Below are positions 26,179 through 34,680 of a stretch of 64,000 nucleotides of DNA, piece by piece. Where the stretch lies: assembly GCA_963697975.1 (NCBI GenBank), contig OY969111.1, forward strand, positions 1,860,001-1,924,000. The letters are read 5' to 3'. A program made the translations under genes and the position numbers. The DNA comes from QHXM01 sp963697975 (lineage in GTDB: Bacteria > Acidobacteriota > Blastocatellia > Pyrinomonadales > Pyrinomonadaceae). The notes beneath the pieces are model-generated. The model ran no database searches. It had not been told where the DNA came from and saw only the letters and a program-made list of their open reading frames with translations. Every line of letters starts with the position of its first letter. Within the stretch, counting starts at the first letter, position 1.

Positions 26179-26928
26179 ATGGCTGACTTCTCGACGATAG
26201 GTGTTCTGGGCGGAATGGGGCCGGAGGCGACGAACAAGCTCTGCGCCCTGATAACCGAACTCACTCCCGTCACCAGAGATCAAGACCACATTCCGGTCAT
26301 CACCTATAACAATCCGCAGATTCCCGATAGAGTCAGGGCAGTGTACGGTGAAACGGAGAGTCCTGTGCCGGAGATGATTCGCACCGCACGAGTGCTGGAA
26401 GAGGCCGGTGCGGAGCTGCTCCTGATGCCCTGCAATCTGGCGCACTTCTATCTCGCGGACGTTCAAAAAGCGATTCGCACGCCGTTCCTTAATATGATCG
26501 AAGAGACGGTCAACTTCACTGTGGAGCATTACCCGCACTGCCGGAAAGTAGGGCTTGTCGCCTCCACGCCGACGATAGAATGCGGCATCTACGACAAAGC
26601 ATTTCGCAGGCACGACCGCGTGCTGATTGCGCCTGACAAGGACGAACAGGAAGCCAAAGTGATGCGTGCCATCTACGCGCCGGACGGAATCAAGTGCGGA
26701 TATAAACGCAAGCCGCGCGCTTTATTGATGGAGGTGGGACGCGCACTCGTAGCCAATGGCGCGGAGGTGATTATCGCCGGATGCACTGAAGCTTCTCTCG
26801 TGATGAAGGGGAAGAATTCGCCGTTTGTAGTGATTGACCCGATGGAAATCATCGCACGGGTCGCCGTGGAAAGAGCCATGCGCGGAGAAAACGGGAGCGC
26901 GGGCCAAGTGGCTTCTGCCTCAAGCTAG
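26179..26928 (+). CDS. aspartate/glutamate racemase family protein
   Basis: A 249-residue member of the Asp/Glu racemase superfamily, which inverts amino acids with a pair of cysteines and without cofactor. The N-terminus has IGVLGGMGPEATNKL. The first catalytic Cys is in LLMPCNLAHFY and the second in IIAGCTEASLV; both are present. The first motif is Cys-Asn-Leu-Ala-His instead of the common Cys-Asn-Thr-Ala-His. The ATG at 26179 directly precedes the conserved start; a TTG 12 bases upstream is the alternative. An ATP-grasp ligase follows 36 bases later with a strong ribosome site, so the two may make a D-amino-acid-containing peptide or amide. The product is unknown. Confidence 0.88.
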   Translation: MADFSTIGVLGGMGPEATNKLCALITELTPVTRDQDHIPVITYNNPQIPDRVRAVYGETESPVPEMIRTARVLEEAGAELLLMPCNLAHFYLADVQKAIRTPFLNMIEETVNFTVEHYPHCRKVGLVASTPTIECGIYDKAFRRHDRVLIAPDKDEQEAKVMRAIYAPDGIKCGYKRKPRALLMEVGRALVANGAEVIIAGCTEASLVMKGKNSPFVVIDPMEIIARVAVERAMRGENGSAGQVASASS

Positions 26929-26964
26929 AGCAGATCACTTTGGCGTGGGGAGGAGGTATCAATT

Positions 26965-27912
26965 ATGAGCAATATTTTGATGACGATGGCGGAAGAGCGC
27001 GCCGCAACGACAGACAATCACTTTGCGGTGATCTATAAGGTTGACGAAAACGACTGCTATGATTTTTCAACTGCCTTGAAGGCGCGCGGTCACGATGTTT
27101 TTTTCGCCAACTGGGACGATCTCTCCGGGCAGGAATTTACGAGGATGTTCCATGACAATGAAAAGCGTTTCATCACGCCCGTTCCCCTCACGCAGATGGA
27201 TCTGATTTTCCTCTACAAGATGGAAGGTTTCTATTTTAATCTCGCAAAATTTTTCGGGATGGTTAAGACTTTCGAGGTTGCCTCGCGGCTCGTCATCAAC
27301 CACCCGGCGACCATCAAACACAACATAGACAAAAGGTATCTCTGGGATTTGGAGAAAAAGGGAGTTCGGATTATTCCGACTCGCAATGTGGATGAGCGGG
27401 TACGAGAGCGCCTTGCAGAAGGCGAGCCTTTCGTGCTCAAGCCGATACGCGGCGAGCGTGGGAACGGGATAATGATGGTCAGGACGCTCGACGAGCTTGA
27501 CGCCATCAAAGACAGGGAGGATGAGTATCTGGCTCAGGATTATATGCCAGAGATTCGAGACGGCGAGCGGAGCCTGGTCTTCCTGGGATTTGAATATCAA
27601 CACGCCGTGCTGAAGAAACCTTCGGCCAGCAATCAACAGGAATTTCGCTGCAATGAATCTTTAGGTGGGACGGTTGCGGTTTATGAACCGACCGGGGAAG
27701 AATTGGATTTCGCGCGGACGACGCTCAAAGCCTACGAATCGCTGAATTGTCCCATTCACTATAGCCGGATAGATTTGATTAAGACTGCTCGCGGTTCGAT
27801 GCTGGTCGAAGCGGAGCTAATCAATCCGTCAATGTACGCCAACTATTCCGGCAAGGGAGCGCAGTTCGGCGAAAGCATCGGGCGATATTTCCATCAACTG
27901 CTCAACAATTAA
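26965..27912 (+). CDS. ATP-grasp ligase, glutathione-synthetase-like
   Basis: A 315-residue ATP-grasp enzyme. The N-terminal Rossmann half has MDLIFLYKMEGFYFNL. The ATP-grasp half has INHPATIKHNIDKRYLWDLE, KPIRGERGNGI (Lys and Gly-rich loop) and YSRIDLIKT...LVEAELINPSMY, where Asp, Glu and Asn are the metal ligands. It is close to prokaryotic glutathione synthetase (GshB) in layout, but the substrate is open. AGGAGG stands 8 bases before the ATG, an unusually strong site for this window. It is paired with the upstream racemase, which fits ligation of a racemised acidic amino acid. Confidence 0.86.
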   Translation: MSNILMTMAEERAATTDNHFAVIYKVDENDCYDFSTALKARGHDVFFANWDDLSGQEFTRMFHDNEKRFITPVPLTQMDLIFLYKMEGFYFNLAKFFGMVKTFEVASRLVINHPATIKHNIDKRYLWDLEKKGVRIIPTRNVDERVRERLAEGEPFVLKPIRGERGNGIMMVRTLDELDAIKDREDEYLAQDYMPEIRDGERSLVFLGFEYQHAVLKKPSASNQQEFRCNESLGGTVAVYEPTGEELDFARTTLKAYESLNCPIHYSRIDLIKTARGSMLVEAELINPSMYANYSGKGAQFGESIGRYFHQLLNN

Positions 27913-27949
27913 GGCCGTCAAAAGCCTTGTGCAAATTCAAGACAGAAAG

Positions 27950-28149
27950 AGTCCCGTCAGGGACGATTGATAATAGCCCAGCACTTCAGTGCTGGGACTA
28001 GAAGCGAAGATAAATATTGAGTCCCGTAGGGACGACTGAAAAGGAGCACACCTTTCTTCAGTCGTCCCTACGGGACTCAATTCTTTTATTCTTCTGTTCC
28101 CCAGCGATAAATCGCCGGGCTATTTTCACGTCTTCCCTAGCGGGACTCA
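27950..28149. repeat. nested palindromes: one inverted repeat inside the loop of another
   Basis: Outer arms: 27950-27985 (GAGTCCCGTCAGGGACGATT then AATAGCCCAGC) and 28115-28148 (CCGGGCTATTTTCACGTC, then TTCCCTAGCGGGACTC). They are related to the two halves of the palindrome at 10191. Inside their loop lies a second palindrome, 28018-28080, with perfect 24-base arms (TTGAGTCCCGTAGGGACGAC and its complement). A smaller hairpin, AGCCCAGCACTTCAGTGCTGGG, lies at about 27974. The rest of the 27913-28224 spacer has nothing else I can name. Confidence 0.85.
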
Positions 28150-28224
28150 AGAACGCTTTAACCTTGAGCGCGGCGTGGTCTTTAACGGACGCGCTTCCCT
28201 TTTACTCTTCCGCTCGTGCGGCAA

Positions 28225-31071
28225 TCACGAGAGCGTCCTGGCCGTGCTGGTGATCCTCAACTTCCAATCCTTGATCGGCGCTTCGTTGAGCAGCAGTTTC
28301 CAGTCCTCGTAAATCTTACCCGTGTCCAGTCGGTCAACGTAATACTTGAGCGATTGGGTGAAGACGCCCTGCGGCGCGCCCGCGTAGCGTTGCTGCAAGT
28401 AGTACGGCGGAATCGTCTGGTAATAGATGCTGGCCATGACGGTAATCGGCTGCCCCGGCCTGACGTTGAGCGGAATTTGATAATACACAACGTCCGTCGC
28501 GGTGCCGTCGAAGTAGCCGGGGTTCGCCGCTCTGTCCACGCCGTGCGGTCTGGTGGTTTCGGCGTCGGGGCCGCGTTCGCTCCAGCCTTCCGGCATCAGG
28601 CGATTGTCCTTGATCGGGTCTTTCAGACTCAGGAAGCTGGTCGTGAAGTTCCCGTTTGAATCCTTGACCAACTCTTCATAAATCTGCACCTGCTCCTCAC
28701 TCGTGATGGGAGTATTCTGATCGTAGTGAGGCTGATATTTCTGCTGCGGGTTGGTCTGGAGATCGAAATACTCCGTCTGCAAAGGCACGAACCTACCAGC
28801 CTTCATTGTGCCGATGACGCCCTTATCATTCGTTCCTCCGGAAACCCAGACGGTTCTCCCGCCCACGTTGACGCGAAGCTCAACAAAGGCTCGACGGAAG
28901 CTGACGCCGGAAGGAAACTTGTGACCGGCGATGTTGGTTACTTTGACCTGAGCCGCGATGCCTTTGGGTGTGCGTTTCAGAGAAGCAATCTCAAGCTTGG
29001 CCGTCTCGTTGCGCGCCTGTTCGAGTCCGGCCTTTTTAGCCAGCACCATGCTGGGAACGGCATTCCCCCACGTCGCCATCGGGTCGTAGAACGGAGTGAC
29101 CTTGTTGTCCGAATTAATGTAAACGGGGATGCCAAGTTTCTGTGGAAACTGGTTGAAGATTTCCATGACGAACAAATTGAGGCCGACCAGAGTATGACGC
29201 CCGTAAGGGTCTTTCTTGTCCGTGCCTCTGACCTCAAGATGAATGTCTTCATCAGGAGCGCGGTAATCGGCGGTCGGGAAAGTATCGTCCTCGATGCTGG
29301 CAATCTTGGAAGTTATATCGAGGCCCGTCTTGGCCGGATACTTGCCCGGCATGTGACAATCCTGGCAACTCTGTTTTTTCGCCTCGTTGATGGGCTGCCT
29401 TTCGTCCTGATAGACGCTGTTGAGCCATTCCAGATAAGTATTCTGTTCATGCTCCGTCTCCGGCGGCTTGTCAAAAACGTTGGCCGGGTATTTCTCTCCG
29501 ACCTTGAGGACGGGCAGGATGACCGTATGACATGAGCCGCACAAGGCAGACGATCTGATCTGATTCTCTTTAGTCGCGAGCGGCTTGATGCCCAGAGCGT
29601 TATCCATCGGGACGGTGGCTACCGGGTCAAAGGGACCGAACATTTCGTCCGCCTTGCCCAGTTTGAATTTGCCCGTGAACGTGGAAGGCTTGCCCAAATC
29701 CTCTGCGGCGATGTGATGACAGACCGTACATGAGATACCGTCGCGGGCGAGCGCGCCATATTCCGAATAGGGCTGTGGATATTTCAAATCCAGGTACTCA
29801 AGCTTGAAAGGTCCTTTCTTATCCAGATCAATCTGGCGCTTGCCCATCACCCCGTGACAACTCATGCAGGTGTTAATGATTTCACTTTGGATTTCAGGAT
29901 GCAGATTTATCTCTGTTTCCAACTGTGAATAAAAGACCGGGTCGCGTCCTGAAAGTCCCATCATGGAGCCTCGCCATTCGCTGTAAGGCGAAATGTTGAG
30001 GTCTAACTCCGTCTGGTTAGTTCCCTGTTGATAGATTTGCGGATACATCATGTTGGGCTGGCCCGCGTTGTTCTGCGTGGCGTCGTGACAACCGATGCAT
30101 TGATTCGAGGTCAGGAACATCTTGCGATCTTTGGACTGCGGGTTTTGCCAGACGTTGTCATACCAGGGGCCGACCAACTGCTTGGGGATAGTCGCCGCAG
30201 CCTCAGTGCCTCCGGCGGGATTGTCTCCCCTGACCTGCTCAACGCCTTCAGTAGTCTCCGATTTGCTCACAAAGAGGTCACGCTTGGTGTGGACGGCAAC
30301 ATCTTCTTCCGGCGTTAGCTGCTCAGCCCCAGCCAGAGGGTCAACCCGCCCCGGCTGCCGGGCAGTGCGGCGCAGCGGCGTTACTGACTGCGTGATGATG
30401 TTAGGCAACATTGTCGGATTAAAAGTTAGCGGGCTGCCCGAAATGTTTCTGAGCGCAGAGAAGGTCAGTTCCGTCTTGGCGGAGGCATGGCAGTTCATGC
30501 AATAGAGTCCATATCCCGCATTCTGATAGCTGCTGTAATCTATCGTCGGGCTGCCGTCGCTCCAGAACCAGCCGTCCCACGCTCCCTTTTTATCTCTGAC
30601 CATAATGGCCCAGCCGCCGGGAGGGGGGAAGGCTTGCTTTTGCTTAATCGCTGGCATGGGATACATCTCTTTAACGATTGTCCCACCGTCTGGAATTTCG
30701 CCCTCTTTCCTGCCCTTGTTCATCCAGTCCACTATCTCAGGAGAGTAATAAACCCTGACGGCGTTGTGCGTGCCGTAAGGCTTACCATTGATGTAGGGGC
30801 CGGTGTCCCGAATCTGGTTATCCGCCTTCCATCCGGGGCTGGTTTTGTAGCAACCCTTATTCACGAAATCGCTGAGAAGTGCCTCGTAGGCGTCAATTCC
30901 CTTCGGGCCGCTTGGCAGGTAGGGCAGCGGCCAGGCCTTCGCGCAAGGGTCCTGAGCGCTGGCGTCAGACTCAATCGAAACCTTTTTAGCCGATCCGGCG
31001 CGGTTGAAGATCAACAAACCGGCTATGGCAAGAATGTAGCAGCAGCAGGCAATAATCTTCGTGATTTTCAT
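28225..31071 (-). CDS. secreted hexahaem cytochrome c with P460-like N-terminal region
   Basis: A 948-residue protein with an N-terminal membrane or signal segment (IIACCCYILAIAGLLIF). It has six CxxCH haem-binding motifs: CMNCH (about 190), CIGCH (324), CMSCH (400), CTVCH (446), CGSCH (509) and CQDCH (566). The first 190 residues, with WAIMVRDKKGAWDGWFWSDG leading into the first CxxCH, resemble the cytochrome P460 layout. The last 380 residues carry no haem motif and look like beta-rich domains. It is likely periplasmic or surface-exposed and moves electrons. No partner oxidoreductase or cytochrome-maturation gene lies nearby. Confidence 0.85.
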   Translation of the reverse strand: MKITKIIACCCYILAIAGLLIFNRAGSAKKVSIESDASAQDPCAKAWPLPYLPSGPKGIDAYEALLSDFVNKGCYKTSPGWKADNQIRDTGPYINGKPYGTHNAVRVYYSPEIVDWMNKGRKEGEIPDGGTIVKEMYPMPAIKQKQAFPPPGGWAIMVRDKKGAWDGWFWSDGSPTIDYSSYQNAGYGLYCMNCHASAKTELTFSALRNISGSPLTFNPTMLPNIITQSVTPLRRTARQPGRVDPLAGAEQLTPEEDVAVHTKRDLFVSKSETTEGVEQVRGDNPAGGTEAAATIPKQLVGPWYDNVWQNPQSKDRKMFLTSNQCIGCHDATQNNAGQPNMMYPQIYQQGTNQTELDLNISPYSEWRGSMMGLSGRDPVFYSQLETEINLHPEIQSEIINTCMSCHGVMGKRQIDLDKKGPFKLEYLDLKYPQPYSEYGALARDGISCTVCHHIAAEDLGKPSTFTGKFKLGKADEMFGPFDPVATVPMDNALGIKPLATKENQIRSSALCGSCHTVILPVLKVGEKYPANVFDKPPETEHEQNTYLEWLNSVYQDERQPINEAKKQSCQDCHMPGKYPAKTGLDITSKIASIEDDTFPTADYRAPDEDIHLEVRGTDKKDPYGRHTLVGLNLFVMEIFNQFPQKLGIPVYINSDNKVTPFYDPMATWGNAVPSMVLAKKAGLEQARNETAKLEIASLKRTPKGIAAQVKVTNIAGHKFPSGVSFRRAFVELRVNVGGRTVWVSGGTNDKGVIGTMKAGRFVPLQTEYFDLQTNPQQKYQPHYDQNTPITSEEQVQIYEELVKDSNGNFTTSFLSLKDPIKDNRLMPEGWSERGPDAETTRPHGVDRAANPGYFDGTATDVVYYQIPLNVRPGQPITVMASIYYQTIPPYYLQQRYAGAPQGVFTQSLKYYVDRLDTGKIYEDWKLLLNEAPIKDWKLRITSTARTLS

Positions 31072-31481
31072 TCGAAGTCCTCTTCGGTAAAAGAGCGATG
31101 CTTATTCAAGCTTTAGAATCGTAAGAGATAGACTGCGAGGCAAGCTTTAATTCGAGCGATCTGCACCACCGAATCACAACTCTTAAATCTTCCCCGTGAG
31201 AGCGGCCTTGATTTTCCTTCTGGGCGGTAAAAACGAGATCAAGCAAGCTGGAGGTCACTAACCGGGTGAACTTTATAAGCACTGCCCATCTTTGTCAATA
31301 TTTTATATTTTCGGTAGATCGAACTTCTACCGGACTCCGGTTTGTCTAGAGCGCAAGCGTCGGAATGTTGTATACTTCGCCGCTCTTAAAATTCAGGTGA
31401 ACCGACGGGCGTGCGTGCTATTCGTGAAGGAGGCGTGCGCGGCCACCGGGAAGCATTCACGACACCCGAAGGAGATTTTCA
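31072..31481. promoter_or_regulatory. divergent spacer with candidate -10 element
   Basis: A 410-base gap between divergently transcribed genes. TATACT at 31371-31376, preceded by ATGTTG, resembles the extended -10 seen upstream of prkA and would serve the first lipoprotein gene. An AT-rich tract around 31296-31320 (TCAATATTTTATATTTTCGG) may hold the promoter of the cytochrome gene. I see no palindrome, RNA or small gene. Confidence 0.35.
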
Positions 31482-31886
31482 ATGAAAACACTAAAGCTAA
31501 CCACGCTCGTCGTCGCGTTCATGGCTCTGGCGCTCGTAGCAGCGGGATGCGGCGGCGGCTCATCGCCGACCGCGACGGCGAAAGCCTTTTATGAAGCCGT
31601 CAAGGCGAAAGACGCCGCGGGCATCAAGAACACGATGTCTAAGGGATCGCTGGAGATGATGGAAAAGTTCGCCAAGATGCAGAACAAGAGTCTTGACGAC
31701 GCGCTCAAGGAGCCGAGCGGAGCACCTCCGCCTGCGTCCTTTGAGTCGAAAGACGAAGTAATTACGGGTGACACGGCCACCCTTCAGGTCAAAGACGAGA
31801 AGGGTAACTGGGAATCTATTCCCTTCGTCAAAGAAGACGGCAAGTGGAAGATCGCTCTCGACAAAGCTATGGGCGGGGCTAAGTAA
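31482..31886 (+). CDS. DUF4878-like lipoprotein, first of three tandem paralogues
   Basis: A 134-residue lipoprotein. The signal sequence ends in a lipobox (LALVAAGC), so Cys22 is the expected lipid-modified residue. The mature part is one small NTF2-like alpha+beta domain: SPTATAKAFYEAVKAKDAAGIKNTMSK...ITGDTATLQVKDEKGNWESIPFVKEDGKWKIALDK, the DUF4878 pattern. AAGGAG precedes the ATG. It is followed by a strong terminator and two further paralogues, all starting with a similar Cys-Gly/Ser lipobox. Envelope location is likely; function unknown. Confidence 0.85.
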   Translation: MKTLKLTTLVVAFMALALVAAGCGGGSSPTATAKAFYEAVKAKDAAGIKNTMSKGSLEMMEKFAKMQNKSLDDALKEPSGAPPPASFESKDEVITGDTATLQVKDEKGNWESIPFVKEDGKWKIALDKAMGGAK

Positions 31887-31901
31887 GCCGCCAGACAATT
31901 C

Positions 31902-31944
31902 GGCACACGCCCGCTCATCACATGAGAGCGGGCGTGTGCCTTGT
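31902..31944 (+). terminator. rho-independent terminator after first DUF4878 gene
   Basis: A perfect 15-bp stem (GGCACACGCCCGCTC / GAGCGGGCGTGTGCC) with a 9-base loop, then TTGTT. It separates the first lipoprotein gene from the second. Confidence 0.8.
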
Positions 31945-32036
31945 TAAAGCTCAAGATGATTTTGCGCGCCTTGTAGAGCAGGCCGTCGCACGTTCACAAT
32001 TTTTTCTGAAACCCTTCTCATGGAGGAGAAGTCCAG

Positions 32037-32429
32037 ATGAGGACACGGCAGGCAATCGCGTTCCTGAGTTCAGCACTGCTGGCAATCGCGCTTGCGGCGT
32101 GTGGAGGGGGAAAGAAAGCTTCGACGCCAACCGAAGCCTTCAAGCTTTTCTACGAAGCTACGAAGAACAAAGACATAGCAACTCTCAAAAGTTTGATAGC
32201 GAAAGAAAACCTCGCCTCAATAGAAGCGACAGCAAAGAGCAGGAACAAATCGCTCGACGAATATCTCAGCGAAGCCAGCAGTGGCACTCCTCCGACGATG
32301 CCGCAACTGGGCGAAGAGAAAATAGAAGGCGACACGGCGAAGCTTCAGTTTAAGCGCGATGATGCGGCTAACTGGAGAACGGCGACCTTCGTCAAAGAAG
32401 ACGGCGGCTGGAAGGTTAACTTCAAATAG
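32037..32429 (+). CDS. DUF4878-like lipoprotein, second tandem paralogue
   Basis: A 130-residue lipoprotein with lipobox AIALAAC. The same domain follows: TPTEAFKLFYEATKNKDIATLKSLIAKENL...IEGDTAKLQFKRDDAANWRTATFVKEDGGWKVNFK. It shares the KEDG-W-K ending and the overall spacing with its neighbours, so the three arose by duplication. GGAGGAG lies 8-10 bases before the ATG, a strong ribosome site. Function unknown. Confidence 0.85.
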   Translation: MRTRQAIAFLSSALLAIALAACGGGKKASTPTEAFKLFYEATKNKDIATLKSLIAKENLASIEATAKSRNKSLDEYLSEASSGTPPTMPQLGEEKIEGDTAKLQFKRDDAANWRTATFVKEDGGWKVNFK

Positions 32430-32490
32430 TTGCTTGGTCTGTTGTAGCAAAGCTGCCGGTCAGGGCACGCTTTAATGCTTTTAATCAATT

Positions 32491-32524
32491 GCCAGTCACC
32501 CAACCACAGGGGCGGCTGGCTTTC
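32491..32524 (+). terminator. terminator-like hairpin between second and third DUF4878 genes
   Basis: GCCAGTCACCC pairs with GGGCGGCTGGC (9 of 11 Watson-Crick, the rest wobble) around CAACCACAG, followed by TTTCT. It lies between the second stop (32429) and the third start (32541). Confidence 0.55.
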
Positions 32525-32540
32525 TATCAGGAGATTGAAA

Positions 32541-33065
32541 ATGAGAATACGCTTCGCCGCCTTGACGGCGATCACATTGGCCGCCGCAGTCACCCTCTTG
32601 ACCGGATGCAGCAAGGGAACATCGAATAACACGAACGCTAATACAACCAACACCGCCAACACCGCTTCAGCGTCGCCCACAGCGACCGCCACACAGCCGT
32701 CGTCGACCGCCACACCAATAACCAGCGATTCCGGGCCATCTCCCACCAGCGCTTTCACTGCCTACTACGAGGCCATCAAGAGCAAGAACGCTGAAGCGGT
32801 CAAGAGCCTTTTCTCCAAAGGCACGCTGAATATGATGGAAGAGCGGGCGAAGAAAACGAACACGACCGTTGACGCAGTCATGAAAGAAGGGCTTGAGTCA
32901 GCAGGCAATGACGTTCCCGCCGAGATACCCAAAACTCGCAACGAGAAGGTGGATGGCGATAAAGCGACGCTCGAAGTTAGAAACGATAAGCAGGATAAAT
33001 GGGAAGTGGTACATTTCGCCAAAGAAGACGGGCAATGGAAGATCGCTTTCGACGAGGATAAATAG
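32541..33065 (+). CDS. DUF4878-like lipoprotein, third tandem paralogue
   Basis: A 174-residue lipoprotein with lipobox TLLTGC. It differs from the first two by a roughly 45-residue Asn/Thr/Ala/Ser-rich linker after the Cys, before the domain PTSAFTAYYEAIKSKNAEAVKSLFSK...VDGDKATLEVRNDKQDKWEVVHFAKEDGQWKIAFDE. The frame stays open upstream to 32475, but AGGAGA sits 8 bases before the ATG at 32541 and the signal peptide begins there. The longer linker suggests that its domain sits further from the membrane. Confidence 0.85.
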   Translation: MRIRFAALTAITLAAAVTLLTGCSKGTSNNTNANTTNTANTASASPTATATQPSSTATPITSDSGPSPTSAFTAYYEAIKSKNAEAVKSLFSKGTLNMMEERAKKTNTTVDAVMKEGLESAGNDVPAEIPKTRNEKVDGDKATLEVRNDKQDKWEVVHFAKEDGQWKIAFDEDK

Positions 33066-33105
33066 AGAAAGGGATTTTCGCTTCTCAAAGGACGCCGGAA
33101 GATGA

Positions 33106-33441
33106 ATGAATCAGCTTGAGCGCATCGGTGAGATTATCGCCGCCTACCGTAAACACGAATGGCGATTGGAGCGCGTGTTGCTCCGGCCTGAGACGCAGAA
33201 AGAATTGACAGCGCCGGGGAGCAATCTTTTTGGAGAGGCAATTGTGCGGGAAGCAGTTGTTGACGCGCTCTGGTTCAGTCGGCCTTCGCACGCCGGGCGC
33301 GAGGCATGGGAACTGCGCCTCGTGGCAGAGCCGCCCTACGCGCTCTTTGAGACTTTTGAAGCAGATGAAGTGGAAGAGGATCGGGAAGAGGTCAGGCGAG
33401 AGATGGAAGCGCGCCTCAAAGAATATGCGGCGCGCTCCTGA
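33106..33441 (+). CDS. uncharacterised small acidic protein
   Basis: A 111-residue soluble protein with no signal peptide. It has an N-terminal helical part (LERIGEIIAAYRKHEWRLERVLLRPE) and a middle with FSRPSHAGREAWELRLVAEPPYALFETFE. The tail is strongly charged and helical (EADEVEEDREEVRREMEARLKEYAARS). I do not recognise the family. It starts 40 bases after the third lipoprotein gene and could be co-transcribed. It meets the convergent PDZ gene with no gap at all (33441/33442), leaving no room for a terminator between them. Confidence 0.6.
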   Translation: MNQLERIGEIIAAYRKHEWRLERVLLRPETQKELTAPGSNLFGEAIVREAVVDALWFSRPSHAGREAWELRLVAEPPYALFETFEADEVEEDREEVRREMEARLKEYAARS

Positions 33442-34497
33442 TTATTCCTCGCCCATCTTGACAGGAATTTCGAGACGCTCGCTGCCACGCATGAGGACGA
33501 TCTTAACGGTGCTGTCCGGCAATGCGCGGTCAATGCGCTGGTTAAGCTCTCCGGGCGTGCGAATGAGAGCTTCGTCAAATTGGATTATGATGTCTCCGTC
33601 GCGCAGACCCGCGATGTAAGCCGGACGATTTTTATAAACTTCGTCCAGGCGCACACCGTAAATATTCGTGCCGGGAATCTGCACGCGATCCATATCATCG
33701 TCCACACCTAGAAAGCCGTTGCCTTCCGGCCTGTCTTCGAAAGCCTCTCGCAGCCTGCTATTCTCTTTTTCCGAGATGGTTGTCAGCTTAACCGTCTTCT
33801 GTTCGCCATCACGAATGAAGACGACTTCGACAGTTTTCCCGACCGGCGTCTGCATCAACAGGTTGTTCAGGTCGCTTTCGCTTTTGACTTGCTTACCGTC
33901 AAAGCTGGTGATGACATCGCCGCCGTACAGTCCTGCCTTGTCCGCAGCCGAACCCGGAGGCGTAATATCTTCGATGAAGGCGCCGCTGTCCGAGGTCTTG
34001 TAATGCGCGCCAAAGAAAGAATTCTGTGTACTCGCGGTCGCGACACTACGACCGTTGCGCCGCGAGCCTGAGTTAGAGATGAAGCCACCGGTCATCGAAG
34101 CAATCATGATCGGCACGATGACCCACACCATCCAGCGTGGAACGCGCTTGCACGCTCGCCCAATCTTCATCTGGCCGAGTCCGGTCGTGAACGATCTGAC
34201 AGTCCTCTCATGGATGCGATTCGCCATCGCCTTGAACTCTTTAACGTTGGCTGGCGGTGCTAAAGGCGGCATGGGCCAACCTGTTGTCCGCGTCTTTCCG
34301 GCAGGCGAAGTATTCGGCGCGCTCTGGAAGCGGACGGTCTCCGTGTATTCTTCGACGCCTTCGCCGAGGCGACAACCGCAGGCGCGGCAGAAACGCATGG
34401 CGCGCGGCATTACCGCTTGGCAATTAGGACAGTTGTTAATATCCTGCGCGTCCGCCTCATCGGCTACTCGATTATCTCTGTGGGCTTCACTTTGCAT
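33442..34497 (-). CDS. zinc-ribbon membrane protein with two PDZ domains
   Basis: A 351-residue protein. An N-terminal zinc ribbon (CPNCQAVMPRAMRFCRACGC, about 23-42) is followed by a cytoplasmic linker and a membrane helix (about 121-143, MVWVIVPIMIASMTGGFI). Two PDZ domains follow: about 165-245 (GAFIEDITPPGSAADKAGL, GGDVITSFDGKQV) and about 262-345 (AYIAGLRDGDIIIQFDEALI). No protease domain is attached, so it is more likely a scaffold or sensor than a DegP-type protease. The zinc ribbon in front of a membrane helix is a recurring architecture in this window (also 6295 and 45523). Confidence 0.85.
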   Translation of the reverse strand: MQSEAHRDNRVADEADAQDINNCPNCQAVMPRAMRFCRACGCRLGEGVEEYTETVRFQSAPNTSPAGKTRTTGWPMPPLAPPANVKEFKAMANRIHERTVRSFTTGLGQMKIGRACKRVPRWMVWVIVPIMIASMTGGFISNSGSRRNGRSVATASTQNSFFGAHYKTSDSGAFIEDITPPGSAADKAGLYGGDVITSFDGKQVKSESDLNNLLMQTPVGKTVEVVFIRDGEQKTVKLTTISEKENSRLREAFEDRPEGNGFLGVDDDMDRVQIPGTNIYGVRLDEVYKNRPAYIAGLRDGDIIIQFDEALIRTPGELNQRIDRALPDSTVKIVLMRGSERLEIPVKMGEE

Positions 34498-34680
34498 GGC
34501 TGTATTCTATCACTATGAAAGGGACTGAGCGAGTGCATTTCCATATTCCCGTATTCCTATACGCCACAAAAAGCGCGTGGGTTGCAACTTGTTTACGCGC
34601 CGTGAGAGCTTTCTTTAATGGGCGAAAGCACAGTATAGTGGCTCTAAACAATCAGTTAAAGAAAGCGCGGTAAACAAACA

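Noticed and set aside
28017..28253. 78-codon frame in the spacer before the cytochrome
   Set aside because: It lies entirely on palindromic repeat sequence and has no ribosome site or recognisable product.
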